DNA of 46,541 nucleotides. Source: an uncultured Eubacteriales bacterium (GTDB taxonomy: Bacteria; Bacillota; Clostridia; Oscillospirales; Oscillospiraceae). The position numbers and the translations under genes were made by a program. Each line of letters opens with the position of its first letter. Positions within the stretch are counted from its first letter, which is position 1. The notes beneath the pieces are model-generated. The model searched no databases and had not been told where the DNA came from. It saw nothing but the letters and a program-made list of their open reading frames with translations. Shown in pieces: positions 26,339 through 33,398 of the stretch. The DNA is taken from NCBI GenBank assembly GCA_900543085.1, contig UQQF01000012.1:1-46541 (forward strand), read 5' to 3'.

Positions 26339-26383
26339 TCAATATGGGTATATATAAGCGTGGCGTTGTTATATCTGGTGTGG

Positions 26384-26425
26384 TATCTTTAACTATGGGA
26401 AACTCCGGTTTCCCATTTGCTGATG
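26384..26425. other. attR junction
   Basis: The element arm TATCTTTAACTATGGGAAAC (26384-26403) leads into the core CC at 26405-26406 and then host sequence GGTTTCCCATTTGCTG. Within it ATGGGAAAC-TCCG-GTTTCCCAT is a local palindrome. It mirrors attL as expected for one crossover at CC. Confidence 0.85.
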
Positions 26426-26517
26426 GCCTGGCGAGAGATGCCCAGCTTTTCGGCCAGGGCGTCCTGCGAGAGTCCGGACTTTTTCCTGCAATAGTATATC
26501 TTTTCGTGTAATTTCAT
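26389..26517 (-). pseudogene. N-terminal HTH fragment of the interrupted XRE regulator
   Basis: Starts at ATG 26517, with AAGGAGGGGG just upstream, and encodes a complete XRE helix-turn-helix: [38 protein letters not shown]. Element sequence then adds five residues (VSHS and one upstream change) and a stop, giving a 42-residue peptide in place of the 206-residue original. The remaining part is at 14365-14882. A consensus promoter drives it, so the HTH-only peptide may still be made and could compete for operator sites; that is speculation. Confidence 0.88.
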
Positions 26518-26545
26518 GTTTGCCCCCTCCTTGTTTGGTAGGCTC

Positions 26546-26574
26546 AGTATATCAAAAGGCAGGTTGCGGTGCAA
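26546..26574 (-). promoter_or_regulatory. Promoter of the interrupted XRE gene
   Basis: Minus strand TTGCAC (26574-26569), a 17-bp spacer and TATACT (26551-26546), about 30 bases before the ATG at 26517. A short inverted repeat CGCAACC/GGTTGCG at 26595-26611 lies just upstream and could be an operator. Confidence 0.65.
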
Positions 26575-26658
26575 CATGGCGCGCCTTGAAGTTCCGCAAC
26601 CGGCGGTTGCGCTTTGCTCACGGCGTCCGGACGAGATGCACGCGGCCTTTAAGAACAC

Positions 26659-26687
26659 TTGACGTTTCTCCGAAAATGTGCTTTTAT
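26659..26687 (+). promoter_or_regulatory. Promoter of the inositol monophosphatase gene
   Basis: TTGACG (26659-26664), a 17-bp spacer and TTTTAT (26682-26687), about 40 bases before ATG 26728. It is divergent from the XRE promoter. Confidence 0.6.
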
Positions 26688-26727
26688 TGGATACATGAAA
26701 AATCCGAACGTTCAAAGAAGGTGAGCC

Positions 26728-27500
26728 ATGGAGCGGTTTGAGCTGGCTGTCGAAGCCGTAAGGAGAGCCGGAGACGCTCTGCGTGCGAGCCGGGTGGAAG
26801 ATTGCGACATACAATTCAAGACCGGGTACAAGACCTGGTGACGTACTGGGACAGACGCATAGAGCAGCTGCTGCGCGAGGAGATACTCGCCGCTTTTCCG
26901 GACGACACCATCGTCGGGGAGGAGTATCCGCCTTCGGACGGCGGCGGGCGTGTGTGGTACATCGACCCCATAGACGGCACGACGAACTTTGTCAACCGGC
27001 ACAGGGACTACGCCGTGTCGGTGGGCTGCTGGGACGGGGAAAAGCCGGTTTTCGGCCTTGTGCTGGATGTGGAGAACGACGCGCTGTATTGGGCCAAGCC
27101 TGGCGGGGGCGCCTGGAGAAACGACAGGGCGCTGAGCGTTTCCCGCCGCACGAATCCGCGCGAGATGCTGCTCACGACGCCGGGAGTCCAATACACGTTC
27201 CTGGAAGGCCACGAGTGGCGCGAGCGGCTTGTAAAGCTGGCGAGGACTGTGCGCGGGGTGCGCTGCCTCGGCTCGGTCGCCCTGGAGCTGTGCGAGCTTG
27301 CGGCGGGGGAGTCCGACCTCTTTGTCACGCTGCGCTCGTCGCCCTGGGATCACAACGCCGCGCGGATAATAGTGGCGGAAGCCGGGGGAGCGATATGCAC
27401 CGTGTCCGGCGACCCGCTGCCCATAACTGAAAAAAGCACCGTTCTGGCTGCAAACTCAAAGGAGAGCCTGAGCTCGGCGCTCAAGCTGCTGAGCCCTTGA
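26728..27500 (+). pseudogene. Inositol monophosphatase family gene with a frameshift
   Basis: The reading frame from ATG 26728 (AAGAAGG upstream) gives [20 protein letters not shown] and then FKTGYK before a stop at 26839. The rest of the protein continues in the neighbouring frame from about 26832 ([14 protein letters not shown]) to 27500. One base is missing near 26832, since restoring it gives the expected KTGYKDLVTYWD joint. The remainder is intact and typical of Mg-dependent inositol monophosphatases: VGEEYPP near residue 70, the metal motif [14 protein letters not shown], and SSPWDHNAARIIVAEAGG. No slippery heptamer is seen, so a mutation or a sequencing error is likelier than programmed shifting. 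A restart codon at 26802 has no ribosome-binding site. Confidence 0.85.
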
Positions 27501-27523
27501 GCGCGGCCGCCGCTGCGCGGAAG

Positions 27524-27562
27524 AATCACCCGGGCGCGTCCAAAAGACGCGCCCGGGTGATT
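27524..27562. terminator. Long terminator shared by the monophosphatase and lacI-type genes
   Basis: A perfect 17-bp stem (AATCACCCGGGCGCGTC 27524-27540 with its complement 27546-27562) and a 5-base CAAAA loop, followed by TT. It lies between convergent genes and probably works on both strands. Confidence 0.85.
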
Positions 27563-27586
27563 TTCAATATGACCGCGACGAAGCGC

Positions 27587-28612
27587 TCAGTCCCTGCGGT
27601 TCACGGGGGCGGTGGACTCGCGTTCTATCAGGTTCGAGGTGGTTATATACATCTGCACCTGCTTGTTCGGGTGGCGCATGACGCTCAGCAGCAGGTCGGC
27701 AGCCTGGGAGCCCATATCGCGCACGTCGATGTCCACTGTGGTGAGCGGGGGGCTGGTCTGCTGCGAAAACGGGTAGTCGTCAAAGGTCATCACGCCTATG
27801 TCCGCAGGTATGTGCAGCCCGGCGGCGTGTATGGCTTCGACGCAGCCGAGCGCGAGATAGTTGTTCGCGCAGACCACGGCGTCCGGTCTGGGCGACTGAG
27901 CCAAAAGCCGTCCGGCCATGCGCTCGCCGTCGGCCAGCGTGGAGTCGCCGAGCCAGATGAAGTTCTCGATTATGGGAACGCGAGCGTCCTCCAGACCCTT
28001 GCGGACGCCTTCAAGCCGGTTCGTGGAGCTGAGGTCGTAGTCCCGCCCACCTATGAAGGCTATGCGCCTGTAGCCGCGCTTGACCAGGTGCGATGCGGCG
28101 AGCACCCCGGAATAGACGTGGTTTATATCCACCCAGCAGACCTGACTGGGGAAGCCCGGCACGCCGAGCACCATGTGGGGAAAGCGCTTTTCCGTCAGCA
28201 GGGCGCTGAGCGCGTGGGACATCACGGAGACGTGCACGACCAGGGCGTCGGCCTCGCGGCGCGCGATTATCTCCTCCGCCGCCTCGCTGGCGTCGGTCTT
28301 GTCCGTGCCCCGCAGCTCGAGGGAATAGCCGCGGCGGCGGAGCGCCTCCTCCACGCCGGCAAATATCTCAAACATGTGCGGGTTCTCAAAGGCGATGTTG
28401 CGGTACAGGTCTGCAAGCAGCACTACGCGGTGCGTTGCGCCGCGCGCAAAGCTCTGGGCGCTGGCGTTCGGGTAGTATTGCAGCGCGCGCATGGTCTCGC
28501 GCACGCGCCCGGCCGTGGCCGCAGAAATGCTGTAGTGCCCGTTTATGACCTTGGACACGGTGGACACGGAGACTCCCGCCTCGCGCGCTACATCCTTTAT
28601 CGTGACAGCCAT
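27587..28612 (-). CDS. LacI-family transcriptional regulator
   Basis: A 341-residue sugar-responsive repressor. The N-terminal helix-turn-helix (MAVTIKDVAREAGVSVSTVS, then KVINGHYSIS) is canonical, followed by a periplasmic-binding-protein-like effector domain (VVLLADLYRNIAFENPHMFE, DALVVHVSV, RRIAFIGGRD, PDAVVCANNYLALG, TTVDIDVRDMG). The start at 28612 is preferred because GGGAGG lies 7 bases upstream. It is the last gene of the leftward starch/maltodextrin cluster, so it probably regulates that cluster. A candidate operator near the cluster promoter is listed separately. Confidence 0.93.
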   Translation of the reverse strand: MAVTIKDVAREAGVSVSTVSKVINGHYSISAATAGRVRETMRALQYYPNASAQSFARGATHRVVLLADLYRNIAFENPHMFEIFAGVEEALRRRGYSLELRGTDKTDASEAAEEIIARREADALVVHVSVMSHALSALLTEKRFPHMVLGVPGFPSQVCWVDINHVYSGVLAASHLVKRGYRRIAFIGGRDYDLSSTNRLEGVRKGLEDARVPIIENFIWLGDSTLADGERMAGRLLAQSPRPDAVVCANNYLALGCVEAIHAAGLHIPADIGVMTFDDYPFSQQTSPPLTTVDIDVRDMGSQAADLLLSVMRHPNKQVQMYITTSNLIERESTAPVNRRD

Positions 28613-28635
28613 GCTATCGCCTCCCATATGGCATT

Positions 28636-28662
28636 ATACCACCGCGCGGCGCGCGGTGGTAT
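28636..28662 (-). terminator. Hairpin between the GH13 and lacI-type genes
   Basis: A 12-bp stem (ATACCACCGCGC 28636-28647 with GCGCGGTGGTAT 28651-28662) and a 3-base loop, 11 bases past the GH13 stop. The T tract is weak, so it may be a partial terminator, an mRNA end stabiliser or an operator of the regulator itself. Confidence 0.5.
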
Positions 28663-28673
28663 GCTTTGATGCC

Positions 28674-30386
28674 CTATTTCTCAAAAACGGCGAAGCCCCA
28701 CGGAGCCAGGACGCCGCCGTCCAGTCCGTCCGCCCAGAGCGTTTCGCCGCAGACGGGCGCCTGCGCCGGCGTGCCGGCAGCATTCAGGCACACGGCGACG
28801 GCCTTGCCGCCGCAGCGCCGCTCAAAGGCCAGCAGTCCGCTCCCGGGCCGGGCGCTTATTACGCGGAAGTCTCCGTGACGCAGCTCAGAGCGCTCGTGCC
28901 GCAGCGCAATGGCGCGGCGGACAAAGTCCCTAAGCTGCGTGTCGCCGCCGCCCCAGGGCATGGGCGAGCGGTAGTCCAGCTCGGCGACGCCCTCTATGCC
29001 CAGCTCGTCGCCATAGAACAGCATGGGCATACCCACGAAGGTCATGAGAAAGAGCACGGCCAGCCTGTACCGGCGCTTATCGCCGCCGCAGACGGAGAGG
29101 AAGCGGCTGACGTCGTGGCTGTCCAGCAGGTTCATCTGCACGCCGGTCATCTGCAGCTTGTAGCGCATCAGCATGTCGGAGCACCGCGCGGCGAAGCCGT
29201 AAGCGTCGAGAGCGCCTTCGGCGAAAAAGCGGCGGCAGTGCTTGCGGAAGTCGTAGTTCATCGTGGAGTCGAACATGTCTCCGTCCAGCCAGTGGCGCGC
29301 GGTCTCCCAGACCTCGCCGACAAGCAGAGCGTCGGGCTTCACCGCCTTGACGGCGGAGCGGAACGCCCGCCAGAAGCCGTCGTCCACCTCGCTGGCCACG
29401 TCGAGTCTCCAGCCGTCAACGCCGAACTCCTCTATCCAATACTGCCCGACGCCGCAGAAATACTCCCGCACCTCGGCATTGGCCGTGTTCAGCTTGGGCA
29501 TCATGCGCTCATAGGCATATGTGACGTAGCCCGGATACGCCTCCGGGTCGGCGGGGCGCTCCACGGGGAAGCTCAGACCGTAGAACCAGTCGCGGTAGCG
29601 CGAGCGCTCCTGGTTCTTGACCACGTCCTCAAAGGCCCAGAAGCGCCAGCCGCAGTGGTTGAACACGCCGTCTATGATCACGCGTATGCCCTCGGCGTGC
29701 AGAGCCTTCACCATGCGGCGCATGGCCTCGTCCCCGCCGAAGCAGGGGTCGACGTGCATGTAGTCTATGGTGTCGTACTTGTGGTACTCGCCGGCGGCGA
29801 AGATGGGATTTAAGTACACGCAGTTGAAGCCCATGGAGCGTATATACTTCGCGTTCGCCGCCACGCCGTCGAGCGTGCCGCCCAGCCTGCCGCGCGACTT
29901 CTGCCCGTTGTGGACCAATTCTGCGCCGGAGCCGGAGATGCTCCCTTCGCCGGAGGCAAAGCTGTCAGGGAAGATGTTGTACACCACGGCGTCGCGCGCC
30001 CAGTCAGGCACGCGCGCTATGTCAGCGCGGTGGTTTATGGGCAGCTTGAAGTACTCGGAGCGGTCGTCCACCAGCGACTTTGTGAACTCGCCGCCGTAGT
30101 AATACGTCCACTCCCCGCCGCCGTAGAGAGTGAAATAGTAGTAGACGCGGTAGTATTTGCTCTCCACGACTGCCTGCCAGTAGTCGTGGTACTCGTCGCT
30201 CGCGGCGAGCTCCATCTCCACCGGTGTGAAGATGATGGGCGTCACGCGGCAGGCCGTGTCGCCGTAGGAGAGCGTCACGCGCTCAAGGTCGCCGCGCGCA
30301 CAGCGCAGGCGGTAGACGATGCGGCCTTCGTCCAGACCGTGGCAGTATTCGCTCACGGGCCGGTGCTCTATTGCGGCAAAATTCAT
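28674..30386 (-). CDS. GH13 alpha-glucan hydrolase (neopullulanase/cyclomaltodextrinase-like)
   Basis: A 570-residue enzyme without a signal peptide, so probably cytoplasmic, that should cleave imported maltodextrins or cyclodextrins. An N-terminal beta domain (about 1-120) precedes the TIM barrel. The four GH13 regions are visible: DGVFNHCG (239-246), DGWRLDVASEVD with nucleophile Asp329, LLVGEVWE with acid/base Glu358, and LLDSHDVSRF with Asp425. The N-terminal domain and early YLNPIF segment fit the neopullulanase/cyclomaltodextrinase branch; exact specificity is uncertain. The start overlaps the permease stop (ATGA), so it is coupled to the ABC importer. Confidence 0.9.
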   Translation of the reverse strand: MNFAAIEHRPVSEYCHGLDEGRIVYRLRCARGDLERVTLSYGDTACRVTPIIFTPVEMELAASDEYHDYWQAVVESKYYRVYYYFTLYGGGEWTYYYGGEFTKSLVDDRSEYFKLPINHRADIARVPDWARDAVVYNIFPDSFASGEGSISGSGAELVHNGQKSRGRLGGTLDGVAANAKYIRSMGFNCVYLNPIFAAGEYHKYDTIDYMHVDPCFGGDEAMRRMVKALHAEGIRVIIDGVFNHCGWRFWAFEDVVKNQERSRYRDWFYGLSFPVERPADPEAYPGYVTYAYERMMPKLNTANAEVREYFCGVGQYWIEEFGVDGWRLDVASEVDDGFWRAFRSAVKAVKPDALLVGEVWETARHWLDGDMFDSTMNYDFRKHCRRFFAEGALDAYGFAARCSDMLMRYKLQMTGVQMNLLDSHDVSRFLSVCGGDKRRYRLAVLFLMTFVGMPMLFYGDELGIEGVAELDYRSPMPWGGGDTQLRDFVRRAIALRHERSELRHGDFRVISARPGSGLLAFERRCGGKAVAVCLNAAGTPAQAPVCGETLWADGLDGGVLAPWGFAVFEK

Positions 30387-31225
30387 CCCTTAACACCCCC
30401 AGCGGTCAGGCCGGAAGTCATGTGCTTCTGGCACAGGAAGAAGATTATCAGCACCGGCAGCGACACGACGATGCTCGCCGCGGCGAACACCGGCCAGCTT
30501 CCGCTCATCTCGGTGGCCTGCAGGGCGTAGAGCCCGGCGGCAAGGGTGTAGTTCGCCTCGCCGGTCATGAAGGTCGTGGCGTAGATGTACTCGTTCCAGA
30601 CGTAGATCAGCACCATCAGCGCAGTGACGATAACGCTCGGCTTGGCGAGCGGCATGACGATGCGCGTCACGACCTGGACGTCGGTCGCCCCGTCTATGCG
30701 CGCGGCCTCCTCTATGTCCACGGGTATGGTGTCGAAGTAGCCCTTCATGTTCCAGAGCGAGAACACGGCCATCGTGCCGGTGTAGACGATGATGAGCCCC
30801 AGACGGTGGTTTATGAGCCCCGTCGGCTGGAGCAGGCGGTACACGGCGAACATGCTGAGTATGGCGGGGAAGGAGTTTAAAAGCACCAGCCAGCGCAGAA
30901 CCAGCCTCCGCCCCGGGAAGCGGCGGCGGGAAAAGCAGTACGCCGCCGGGACGCTCACCGCCAGCGAGATCGCCACCGTTGCAACGGCCAGCAGTATGCT
31001 GTTGCCGAACCAGGTCATTATGTCCTCGCCGGTGAACACTTCGGCGTAGTTTGCCAGCGTAAAGTCCTCGGGTATGAAAGAGAAGTCCGAGCTCAAAAGC
31101 GAGTTCGTCCCTGAGAACGACACGCTCAGCGCGTAGAGTATGGGTATGAGCGTCACGAAGCAGAGGACGATGAAGAATATGTTCAGCGCCGTGAGGCCTA
31201 TACGTTCACGCGCGCGCTTTTTCAT
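30383..31225 (-). CDS. MalG-type maltodextrin ABC permease
   Basis: 280 residues with six predicted membrane helices. It starts MKKRARERIGLTALNIFFIV, with a large second segment (SVSFSGTNSLLSSDFSFIPE). The cytoplasmic EAA loop reads EEAARIDGATDVQVVTRIVM-P, the site that docks the ATPase. The C-terminus, ending MTSGLTAGGVKG, is characteristic of MalG. The ATG at 31225 has GGAGGA 7 bases upstream and overlaps the MalF stop by ATGA; its own stop overlaps the GH13 start in the same way. No ATPase subunit is coded in the cluster. Confidence 0.93.
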   Translation of the reverse strand: MKKRARERIGLTALNIFFIVLCFVTLIPILYALSVSFSGTNSLLSSDFSFIPEDFTLANYAEVFTGEDIMTWFGNSILLAVATVAISLAVSVPAAYCFSRRRFPGRRLVLRWLVLLNSFPAILSMFAVYRLLQPTGLINHRLGLIIVYTGTMAVFSLWNMKGYFDTIPVDIEEAARIDGATDVQVVTRIVMPLAKPSVIVTALMVLIYVWNEYIYATTFMTGEANYTLAAGLYALQATEMSGSWPVFAAASIVVSLPVLIIFFLCQKHMTSGLTAGGVKG

Positions 31226-32115
31226 AGCGTCTCCTCCCCTCCGAGCTTGAAGCGCGCCGAAAAGACGAGCATCAAGACAAAGATAATGATGGATATGGCA
31301 GAGCTGTAGCCATAGTTGTTCGTGACAAAGGCGTTTTCGTAGGCGTAGGTCAATATCGTGTGGAAGTTCGAGCCTGTCCTCGCTCCCATCTGCTGCGTGA
31401 GCAGGTAGACGACGTCGAACTGCTTGAACGTGGTGAACACGGTGATAATGACCGCCGGGGCGATGATGGGCTTTATGGACGGAATGGTTATGTACCGCGT
31501 GCGCTCGAGCCAGCTCGCGCCGTCGAGCAGCGCGCTCTCGTAATAGCTCTGGTCTATGCTCTGCAGCGCGCCGTCCATTATCATGATCATGAACGGCAGC
31601 GCGAGCCAGAGGTTCACCACCGTGCAGCAGATGAAGGCCGACACGTCCGTGGAGAGCCAGCGCACCGTCTGCTGTCCCAGAGCCTCCATCCACTGGTTGA
31701 GAAGGCCGAACTCGCTGTTGAACATGCCGGTCTTCCACAAGAGGATGGACACATAGCCCGGCATCGCCCAGGGGAACATGAGCAGGGTCTTGTATAGCTT
31801 GCGCAGCCGGAGCTTTTTTACGTTCAGCAGGCTCGCGAGCACGAAGGCCACGACAAGCTGTATGGCCATGTTCACGAACGTCCACAGCACCGTCGCGCCC
31901 AGCGCGGAGAGAAATCCGGAGTCGAACACAAAGAGCGCGCGCCAGTAGTTCTGGAGTCCTATGACAGTGAAGTCGAACCAGTGGTAGACGCTCATGTTCG
32001 TGAGCGAGATGAAGAAGGTGTAGAGTATCGGGAATACGACTATGAGCGCGATCAACAGCAGCGACGGGCCGGAGACCAGATAGCAGACCAGCACGCTTTT
32101 GGTGCGTTTTTTCAT
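31222..32115 (-). CDS. MalF-type maltodextrin ABC permease
   Basis: 297 residues, starting MKKRTKSVLVCYLVSGPSLL, with about six membrane helices and the periplasmic-face segment FISLTNMSVYHWFDFTVIGL. The EAA loop reads YESALLDGASWLERTRYITI-P and is followed by FKQFDVVYLLTQ, a common MalF sequence. It pairs with MalG to form the channel. The start lies 2 bases after the binding-protein stop and has no strong ribosome-binding site, so it depends on coupling. Confidence 0.93.
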   Translation of the reverse strand: MKKRTKSVLVCYLVSGPSLLLIALIVVFPILYTFFISLTNMSVYHWFDFTVIGLQNYWRALFVFDSGFLSALGATVLWTFVNMAIQLVVAFVLASLLNVKKLRLRKLYKTLLMFPWAMPGYVSILLWKTGMFNSEFGLLNQWMEALGQQTVRWLSTDVSAFICCTVVNLWLALPFMIMIMDGALQSIDQSYYESALLDGASWLERTRYITIPSIKPIIAPAVIITVFTTFKQFDVVYLLTQQMGARTGSNFHTILTYAYENAFVTNNYGYSSAISIIIFVLMLVFSARFKLGGEETL

Positions 32116-32117
32116 GT

Positions 32118-33317
32118 TCACTGCATGTTTGCGATGAGGCTTTCGGCCTCGCCCATCGCCTCGTCGAAGCTCTCGTCCACGCCGCGGCCGGAGAGGTTCA
32201 CGTCCGTGAGCAGGTTGCTCATGACCGTCCACATCACGTCCATCTCGGGGATGTTCGGCATGGGCACGGCTATCTCCGCCGTGGAGCGCATGGCCTGCAC
32301 GAGCTCGTCGTTTGCAACGGCCTCGTCGTCGTAGCACTCCGCTCTCGCCGGGGCGCAGCCGCTGGCCAGCGCGAGCTGCACGCCGATTTCCGGCGAGCAC
32401 AGCGCCTCGAGCACCGCGCGGACGGCGTCGGCCTTGTTCTCGGCGGCATAGGTGAGCACGTGCACTCCCTGCACGCCGGAGTACGGCGCGAGCTGCTCGC
32501 CCGTCGCATCCACGGTGGGCATGGGCGCTATGCCGAGGTCTATGCCTGCCTCGCGCGCGCTCGGCACCATCCACGGTCCGCCGATGGTCGAGTCGGCCTT
32601 GCCCTCGAGGAACAGCGTGTTGACGGTGGAATACTCGGTCTCGCCGGGCATGAGCTGCACAAACTTGAGGTGGTACTCAAGCGCGTCCCTGACGGCGTCG
32701 GGGTTCGGGAACGGTACGCCGTCCGCGCTGATGATCTCCCCGCCGAAGCCGTGTATCCACGCCGCAGAGTAATAGGCCGTCGAGTGCTGCTCCACAAAGC
32801 CGTAGCGGTCGCGACCGGTGTTGGCCTCCATGTAGGAGTAGAGCTCCTCGGTGGTCGAGGGAACCATGTCGTCGGTCATGTACTTCCGGTTGTACATGAA
32901 CAGCAGGGTTTCAAAATAGAGCGGGAGCTGGTAGACCGTGCCCTTGTAGGTCGCGGCCTCGGTGGTCATGCCGAGGTAGTTGGAGAGCTCGCCCTCCGGC
33001 AGCAGCTCCTCAACCGGCGCGAGTATGCCCATTTCGGCGAAGACGCCTATCTTGTCGTGCGCGAAGATGAACATGTCCGGAGCGCTGGAGGGGTCGTTGC
33101 CCACCAGCTTGAGCGAATCGGTGAGGCTGGTCTTCTTCTCGAGCGTGATGGTCAAATCGGGCAGAGCCTCGTTCAAATAGTTTTGCAGCACCTCGGCGAC
33201 GGCGTCCTCCTTGTCGTGCCATATGACGATGCTGCCTGTGTCCACCTCCTGTGAGCCGCAGCCCGCGAGCGTAAAGACCATCGCGAGCGCCAGCAGGAGC
33301 GAAAAGAGCTTTTTCAT
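32118..33317 (-). CDS. Maltodextrin-binding lipoprotein (MalE-type)
   Basis: A 399-residue solute-binding protein. The lipobox is LAGC with Cys20, so it is tethered to the outer face of the membrane. IVIWHDKEDAVAEVLQNYLN, DMFIFAHDKIGVFAE, YQLPLYFETLLFMYNRKY and GGPWMVPSAREAGIDLGIAPMP are typical of the extracellular solute-binding family 1, MalE branch. It delivers maltodextrins to the downstream permeases. GGGGG lies 6-7 bases before the ATG. It is 81 bases downstream of the starch-binding protein gene; the gap holds a GC-rich hairpin (33326-33366) but no clear promoter. Confidence 0.93.
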   Translation of the reverse strand: MKKLFSLLLALAMVFTLAGCGSQEVDTGSIVIWHDKEDAVAEVLQNYLNEALPDLTITLEKKTSLTDSLKLVGNDPSSAPDMFIFAHDKIGVFAEMGILAPVEELLPEGELSNYLGMTTEAATYKGTVYQLPLYFETLLFMYNRKYMTDDMVPSTTEELYSYMEANTGRDRYGFVEQHSTAYYSAAWIHGFGGEIISADGVPFPNPDAVRDALEYHLKFVQLMPGETEYSTVNTLFLEGKADSTIGGPWMVPSAREAGIDLGIAPMPTVDATGEQLAPYSGVQGVHVLTYAAENKADAVRAVLEALCSPEIGVQLALASGCAPARAECYDDEAVANDELVQAMRSTAEIAVPMPNIPEMDVMWTVMSNLLTDVNLSGRGVDESFDEAMGEAESLIANMQ

Positions 33318-33398
33318 GCTGTACCCCCATAAATTACCGGTGGGCGGACGCGCTCTGCACGCCCGCCCTTGTGGATTTGACAGGAAATGATGAAGAAG

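Larger units (their letters stand above)
14873..26414. mobile_element. Integrative and mobilizable element, serine-recombinase type
   Basis: An 11.5-kb element bounded by 10-bp direct repeats CCGGTTTCCC at 14873-14882 and 26405-26414, inserted in an XRE-family gene. It holds a large serine recombinase and TnpW at the left, then an iteron array, VirE-type helicase, CHC2 primase, MobA/MobL relaxase, DUF3847 protein, oriT, a small cysteine-containing protein and an excisionase-like HTH protein, all on the minus strand. A DUF6076-like gene and a restriction-modification cassette follow on the plus strand. No type IV secretion genes are present, so transfer would need a helper. The backbone is less GC-rich than the host and the cargo is strongly AT-rich. 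It resembles the Tn4451-like group in having TnpX- and TnpW-like genes, but the relaxase is MobA/MobL. Confidence 0.93.

Noticed and set aside
14873..26414. Full conjugative element (ICE).
   Set aside because: No VirB4, VirD4-type coupling protein or other secretion genes lie inside the boundaries; only relaxase and oriT are present.
26832..26842. Programmed ribosomal frameshift in the inositol monophosphatase gene.
   Set aside because: No slippery heptamer, no nearby Shine-Dalgarno-like stimulator or pseudoknot, and the family is not known to use recoding.
33326..33366. Separate terminator and promoter between the starch-binding protein and malE.
   Set aside because: A GC-rich hairpin is present but has no T run, and no consensus promoter follows, so a shared transcript is more likely.
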